Made by a program: the position numbers and the translations under genes. Positions 60,104 through 64,000 of a DNA stretch of 64,000 nt are shown one piece after another. How positions within the stretch are numbered: position 1 is the stretch's first letter; every line of letters begins with the position of its first letter. Below the pieces are notes generated by a model. That model was not told the DNA's origin. It made no database searches and saw only the letters and a list, made by a program, of their open reading frames with translations. Source of the stretch: Cherax quadricarinatus (lineage: Eukaryota; Arthropoda; Malacostraca; Decapoda; Parastacidae); assembly GCF_038502225.1 (NCBI RefSeq), contig NC_091303.1, positions 27,788,135 to 27,852,134 of the forward strand, in the 5' to 3' direction.

Positions 60104-60183
60104 TCAATGTGGTTTGTTCTGAGAGAGATTTCCAAGTCTCTTAAAACTTGAGTAGAAGTGGATTCTCCTACCATCTTTCTCTT
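60104..60183 (-). CDS. FMNL: FMNL/Frl formin, exon a (end of GTPase-binding region, start of FH3)
   Basis: This 80-bp exon reads 26 codons plus 2 bases and ends in SLRTNHI. It continues in phase into exon b as E-WVREFLND, a stretch highly characteristic of formin-like proteins (FMNL1-3, Drosophila Frl). The acceptor is attacag and the donor is gtgagt. In the family this region joins the Rho-GTPase-binding part to the armadillo FH3/DID, which binds the C-terminal DAD to keep the formin autoinhibited. The upstream exons with the start codon lie beyond the right edge. The intron to exon b is 14.7 kb and full of transposons. Diaphanous formins lack the RTNH..WVREFLN signature, so FMNL is preferred. 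Confidence 0.93.
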
Positions 60184-60549
60184 CTGTAATATAAATATAC
60201 TGCATTAATTGTACATTTCTTAAGAGTCTCAATATTAAAATAAAATACAGTAATATGTATTAAGAGAAGTAACCATCTACCATTCTTTGAAAGAAAAGTA
60301 TATGATGCACTGATCTGTTATGGGAAGAGGAACTAAAGAACTAAACAGTGCTTAATTAAGGTTCTATTTATAATCTGATTAAGTTTAATTAATTATAATC
60401 TGATTGAATTTCATTATCATTTCTTATAGTAATGTGAGGAAGTAACTGCAAAGAAATGCAAGGAAAATTCTCACTGCAAGATTACCCACACTTCTGACAA
60501 GCTTAAAAAGGCACTGTTAAAACTGGTTATGCTTAAATCATCTACATTA
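60184..60549. other. Formin intron upstream of exon a, nothing recognised
   Basis: AT-rich, no repeat family seen. A further upstream exon was not found in 60184-64000. Confidence 0.5.
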
Positions 60550-61624
60550 TTAACCCTTTGACTGTTGCAGCCCCCAATCCTGTGGTTTCTCCTGGTGTCG
60601 CAAAATTTAAAAAAAAAAAAAAAAAAAATTCTTATGAAATGATAGAGAATCTTTTTCCGATTGTAATGACACAAAAAAAAAGAAATTTGATGGAAAACTG
60701 ACGGAATTATGCTCTCGCGAAGTTAGCGACCTCGACGATATTTACAAATTGGCGATTTCGCCCACTTTGAGCCCTATTTTCGGCTAATTTCATTGTTCCA
60801 GTCAGCCAAACTCATAGCTATTTCTTTAGAACTCCATTTTTTTCTATCGATTGAGTACAAGAAACTGCCCATTTACCGATTTCAACTACTCAATAATGTG
60901 GTCAGAAATTTGCAATTTGGCCAATTTCACGAAAATTAAAAAATATTACAGTTTCAAAATAAGGTCCAGAATGAACAATGCAGGCATTCCTGGCTGTAAA
61001 ATAACATTTCCTTTGTTCATCAGTCACATCTCCAGGCCCTCTGATATTACTCTTGTTTTCTATTTTGAATTTCTATTCAAACAAAAAATAGAAGATTTAC
61101 TGTTATGCAGACTACTGCAATATTGTAATAATTGTATAAATAATGTCAACCCATTCATGACTGCATATTAGAATGGCTACTTGGACATTTATTGGAAAAT
61201 GACATCATTTGTTTACTTTTGAACATCAACAAAAATCAAACATTTCCTCTACTTTGAGCTCCATTTCAAGGTTCTTTTCATAGTAAAACCAATCAAAATC
61301 ACCTCTATTTCTATAATATGTTTTCCATTCTACCAAATGAGACCAAGAAAACGAGAATACAACCATAAATACTAAACGAAAATAGACCACAAAGTCGGCT
61401 TTTTAATTAAAAAAATGGTCGGAGTTTTTTTTTCTCATTATGCACTGCGTGCTCCAGGATTTTTTTATATGGTGCACACTGACCACACAGACCCATTACC
61501 TCACATGTGGACCTACCAGCTTTCTCCTGCTTGATTTGAAGCCGCTAGAATTTATGAGTATATATACGTCAAACACGGTACCTCATAAAACGTATATATA
61601 CGGCCAAAACAATCAAAGGGTTAA
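60550..61624 (-). mobile_element. piggyBac-like TTAA element with module M (copy 4, inverted)
   Basis: TTAA ccctttgactgt ... acaatcaaaggg TTAA, 1,075 bp. The interior is module M on the minus strand, including tatacgtcaaacacggtac and the complement of ggagcacgcagtgcataatg. Confidence 0.88.
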
Positions 61625-61910
61625 TAAATACCAAACTGATAAAGATTAAAGTCCTAATTGATAAAGATCAAAGAATATGATGGTTTCTTTGACTATAGTA
61701 AATAGGATGTGTGTGTGTGTATAGCTGCAAACTTGATCAACTAGAAAAACTAAATTACATTGCAAGCAGAAACAATTTAACACATTAAATGATACCCTCT
61801 ATATCTGTGACTGAAGAAGAGCTGGTACCGAGCAGCAAAATCATTTATTAGCCCTTTAACAGTGAGTCACATAAATTTATGCAAGAACCGAACTGTGTGC
61901 AATGTATGTA

Positions 61911-62208
61911 CACCTACCATTCGACCTACGACCTGCTCAACATACGACCACTCAACTTACGACCATGTTTTGTATGCCAAATTTCTGGGAAATAAACAAC
62001 TGTTTGTGTTGTACACAGTGTTTATCCTAAACCTTACAGTATAAAATACAGTACTAACAGCATAAAAAGTAAAGTAAAAAATGAAATACCGAAATAAAAC
62101 AATAAAATAAAGTCATTACGGAAATGTGATGTTGATATTCAGTAGTAAGGTTCAACTTATGTCAGTTTTGACTTACAACTGGTTCATCAGAACCAAGCTT
62201 GGTCATAA
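61911..62208. mobile_element. TA-flanked MITE, cut by LINE B
   Basis: Starts cacctaccattcgacctacg after TA and matches 24650-24963 reversed as far as accaagcttggtcata, where LINE B sequence takes over. Confidence 0.75.
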
Positions 62209-62209
62209 A

Positions 62210-62762
62210 TACAAAGGTTGAAGAAGCAGTAAAAGAATGGAAGAACAACTTAGATAACCAGTTCAGTGACTACTTTGCTCTCCAAGAAGATAAAACTGAA
62301 CAAGATAAACTATCGGACGCAGTAATAGTTAACAGTCCACTTTTTCCCAGTGATATGAACCAAACAAACAGTAAAGAAATTACTCTGCAGATCATAAAGG
62401 ACCAAACAAGTGTTATTGTACCTGAGTCTGAAATAAAAGAAGCCAGGTTACTAGGATCCCATGGTAGAAAAAGTGTTATGCTTAGATTCCACTCACATGA
62501 CAGGAAAAAAGACTTAATTATTGCATCTATTAAAGTAAAGAAAGAGGTATACATAAACAAGTGTCTTACCAAAAAACGTCAGAACCTCCTGTATAGAGTA
62601 AGAAAACTTAACCGGGAGAATAACGACACAATACACCAATGCTTCACACGGGATGGGAAAATTCTTGTTAGGAAAACAAATGTAGGTCAACTGTACACAA
62701 TCACGAACGAGAATGATCTATCACGATTTCTCAGGGATACTAATCTTACAGAGAATAACTAA
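62210..62762 (+). CDS. LINE B ORF1, partial
   Basis: About 184 codons open. Residues 1-85 are acidic and Gln/Asn-rich (VKEWKNNLDNQFSDYF, EDKTEQDKLSDAVIV). The C-terminal 100 residues (SEIKEARLLGSHGRKSVMLR ... TITNENDLSRFLRDTNLTEN) are the FP-like domain of CR1/Jockey ORF1 proteins. The start is uncertain because the copy joins the MITE at about 62208. The ATG at 62199 is formed by MITE sequence and is not the native start. Confidence 0.75.
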
Positions 62763-64000
62763 ACAATGTCCAACTTAAAAGCCTACGTAGCGTAGTGTAT
62801 GTTTTGCTCCATTATTGTTCAAATTTCATTGTACAATCTCTTAGTAATTAAATAATCAACTACCTCATTTTGTGATTTTACTAGTAAGCATAAGTCACCT
62901 TATGTAATTTTCTTATTTACTATTGTTTGCTTAAACATTAGCTGAATTGATACTTTCTCTGTCCATATTACTACCTCATATTTTTTTAAATACTATCAAT
63001 TGATATTACCTACTAAAATTAATAATTATCATTTTTACTATAATTTCAATTTACTCTTAACATTTTTGACATTTAATAACCATTACTTGTCTAATTACCT
63101 TTACCTGTTTTATACCACATTTACTATCTTAGAGTACTCTTAATTACCTTGTACTGCCATATAACCTCTAGTAAAACTACCAGTGCAATATTGAATGAAA
63201 TAAACATTACTTTTTCACTTTTTTTGTAATCATTATTACTTAGTAAAATATTATTCAACACCATATTTACTACCAGTCAATTTTACTTTTGTACATTAAA
63301 CATTATTTTATACTTCCCATAACATTTTGTTGCCAAATTTTCAAGTTTTCATATTCAACTCCAACCTTTATATTATCCTTTGTACCTGTCTACCATCTTA
63401 CTATCATATTATAACCAAGACATTACCATTATTCATTGTTCTTACCTGTCCATTTAATTTTGTTTACCACTACTTGTTTTTTTAGTCACTTTTTATTGTG
63501 TGTGCAATTAGTGTATATTCCAATTACTTTTTTGCAAGTACCAATACTATCTTTTGCTAGCTAGTACCAACTTCCTCATTTTTTTTTACTTTTTATTGTG
63601 CAATAAACTGCTCAACTTATTTAATATTACAAATCAGATCTTACTCCTAAACCAATATTATTGGTTATTTCATAGTGACTATCTGTCCATTTAACTTGTT
63701 TACCATTACTCAATTGTAGTCCCTTATATATTTTTTGTCCTTTATTTTAGCTCTATGTAACTACCTTAGATCATATATTCGCAATTGTTAAACTAATCAA
63801 GGTGCTATTCTCAGGTGCTAAAGTTAATAAGTTCACTATTTTGCCATTATACTCCATAGCTCATTTATTTGATTACCACTTTATTGTTCACCACAACTTA
63901 TATTAGTCCCTTTTATATTATAATTTTATATTATAATTCTAACTTTAAAGAATTACCTTTAAAGTACTACCTACTATCATATTCCCAAGCTCCATTATTT
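62210..64000 (+). mobile_element. LINE B, second copy, inverted relative to the first, runs off the window
   Basis: Contains ORF1 (to 62762) and the AT-rich spacer up to the window edge, almost base for base the reverse complement of 55998-54415. ORF2 would follow to the right. Confidence 0.88.

Overview
The window looks like a piece of a large, repeat-rich arthropod genome, most probably a decapod crustacean. This is inferred from the protein similarity of the host gene, long AT-rich introns and the kinds of repeats; no species can be read from the sequence. I see no bacterial gene, tRNA, rRNA or CRISPR.

The only host gene is a formin of the FMNL/Frl family on the minus strand. Ten exons run from 60183 down to 6986. 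Every exon has AG/GT boundaries and compatible phases, giving 473 continuous codons. They cover the end of the GTPase-binding region, the FH3/DID region, a coiled-coil linker and a proline-rich FH1 that runs into the start of FH2. The 5' exons lie to the right of the window and the FH2/DAD exons to the left. The remaining sequence is intron, about 53 kb of it between the ten exons, and is mostly transposable elements.

The elements, roughly left to right, are as follows. (1) LINE family A has an endonuclease plus reverse transcriptase and two subfamilies, A1 and A2, with about fifteen copies or pieces; the best are at 40798-44320 (+) and 48122-50965 (-). (2) LINE family B is CR1/Jockey-group-like, with a nearly complete broken copy at 50976-55998 (-), an inverted second copy at 62210-64000 (+) and a relative at 21380-22585. 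(3) Short non-autonomous elements carry the 5' end of LINE A joined to its 3' end (35798-36266, 23087-23529). (4) A broken hAT transposase gene lies at 11783-14250. (5) Tigger/pogo-like elements with TA duplications include one nested copy (56129-59708) and internally deleted ones. (6) Four ~1.07-1.08 kb TTAA-flanked piggyBac-like non-autonomous elements and two small relatives are present. (7) A family of long-hairpin elements with 12-bp (one decayed, ~11-bp) target duplications carries hammerhead-ribozyme-like motifs in both arms (31366-32118, 32230-32996, 47337-47540, 15434-15637), with a fifth motif at 40537-40574.

The most interesting system is family (7). The five motifs keep helix I, helix II, the GAAA (AAAA in one) and a loopless helix III by compensatory change, and core positions 3 and 8 change together (C-G, G-C, U-A). 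Other notable events are a template-switch micro-inversion just before the catalytic motif of LINE B, an A2/A1 chimeric LINE, covariation in a 5' hairpin of LINE A, and one ~1 kb module shared by two different transposon families.
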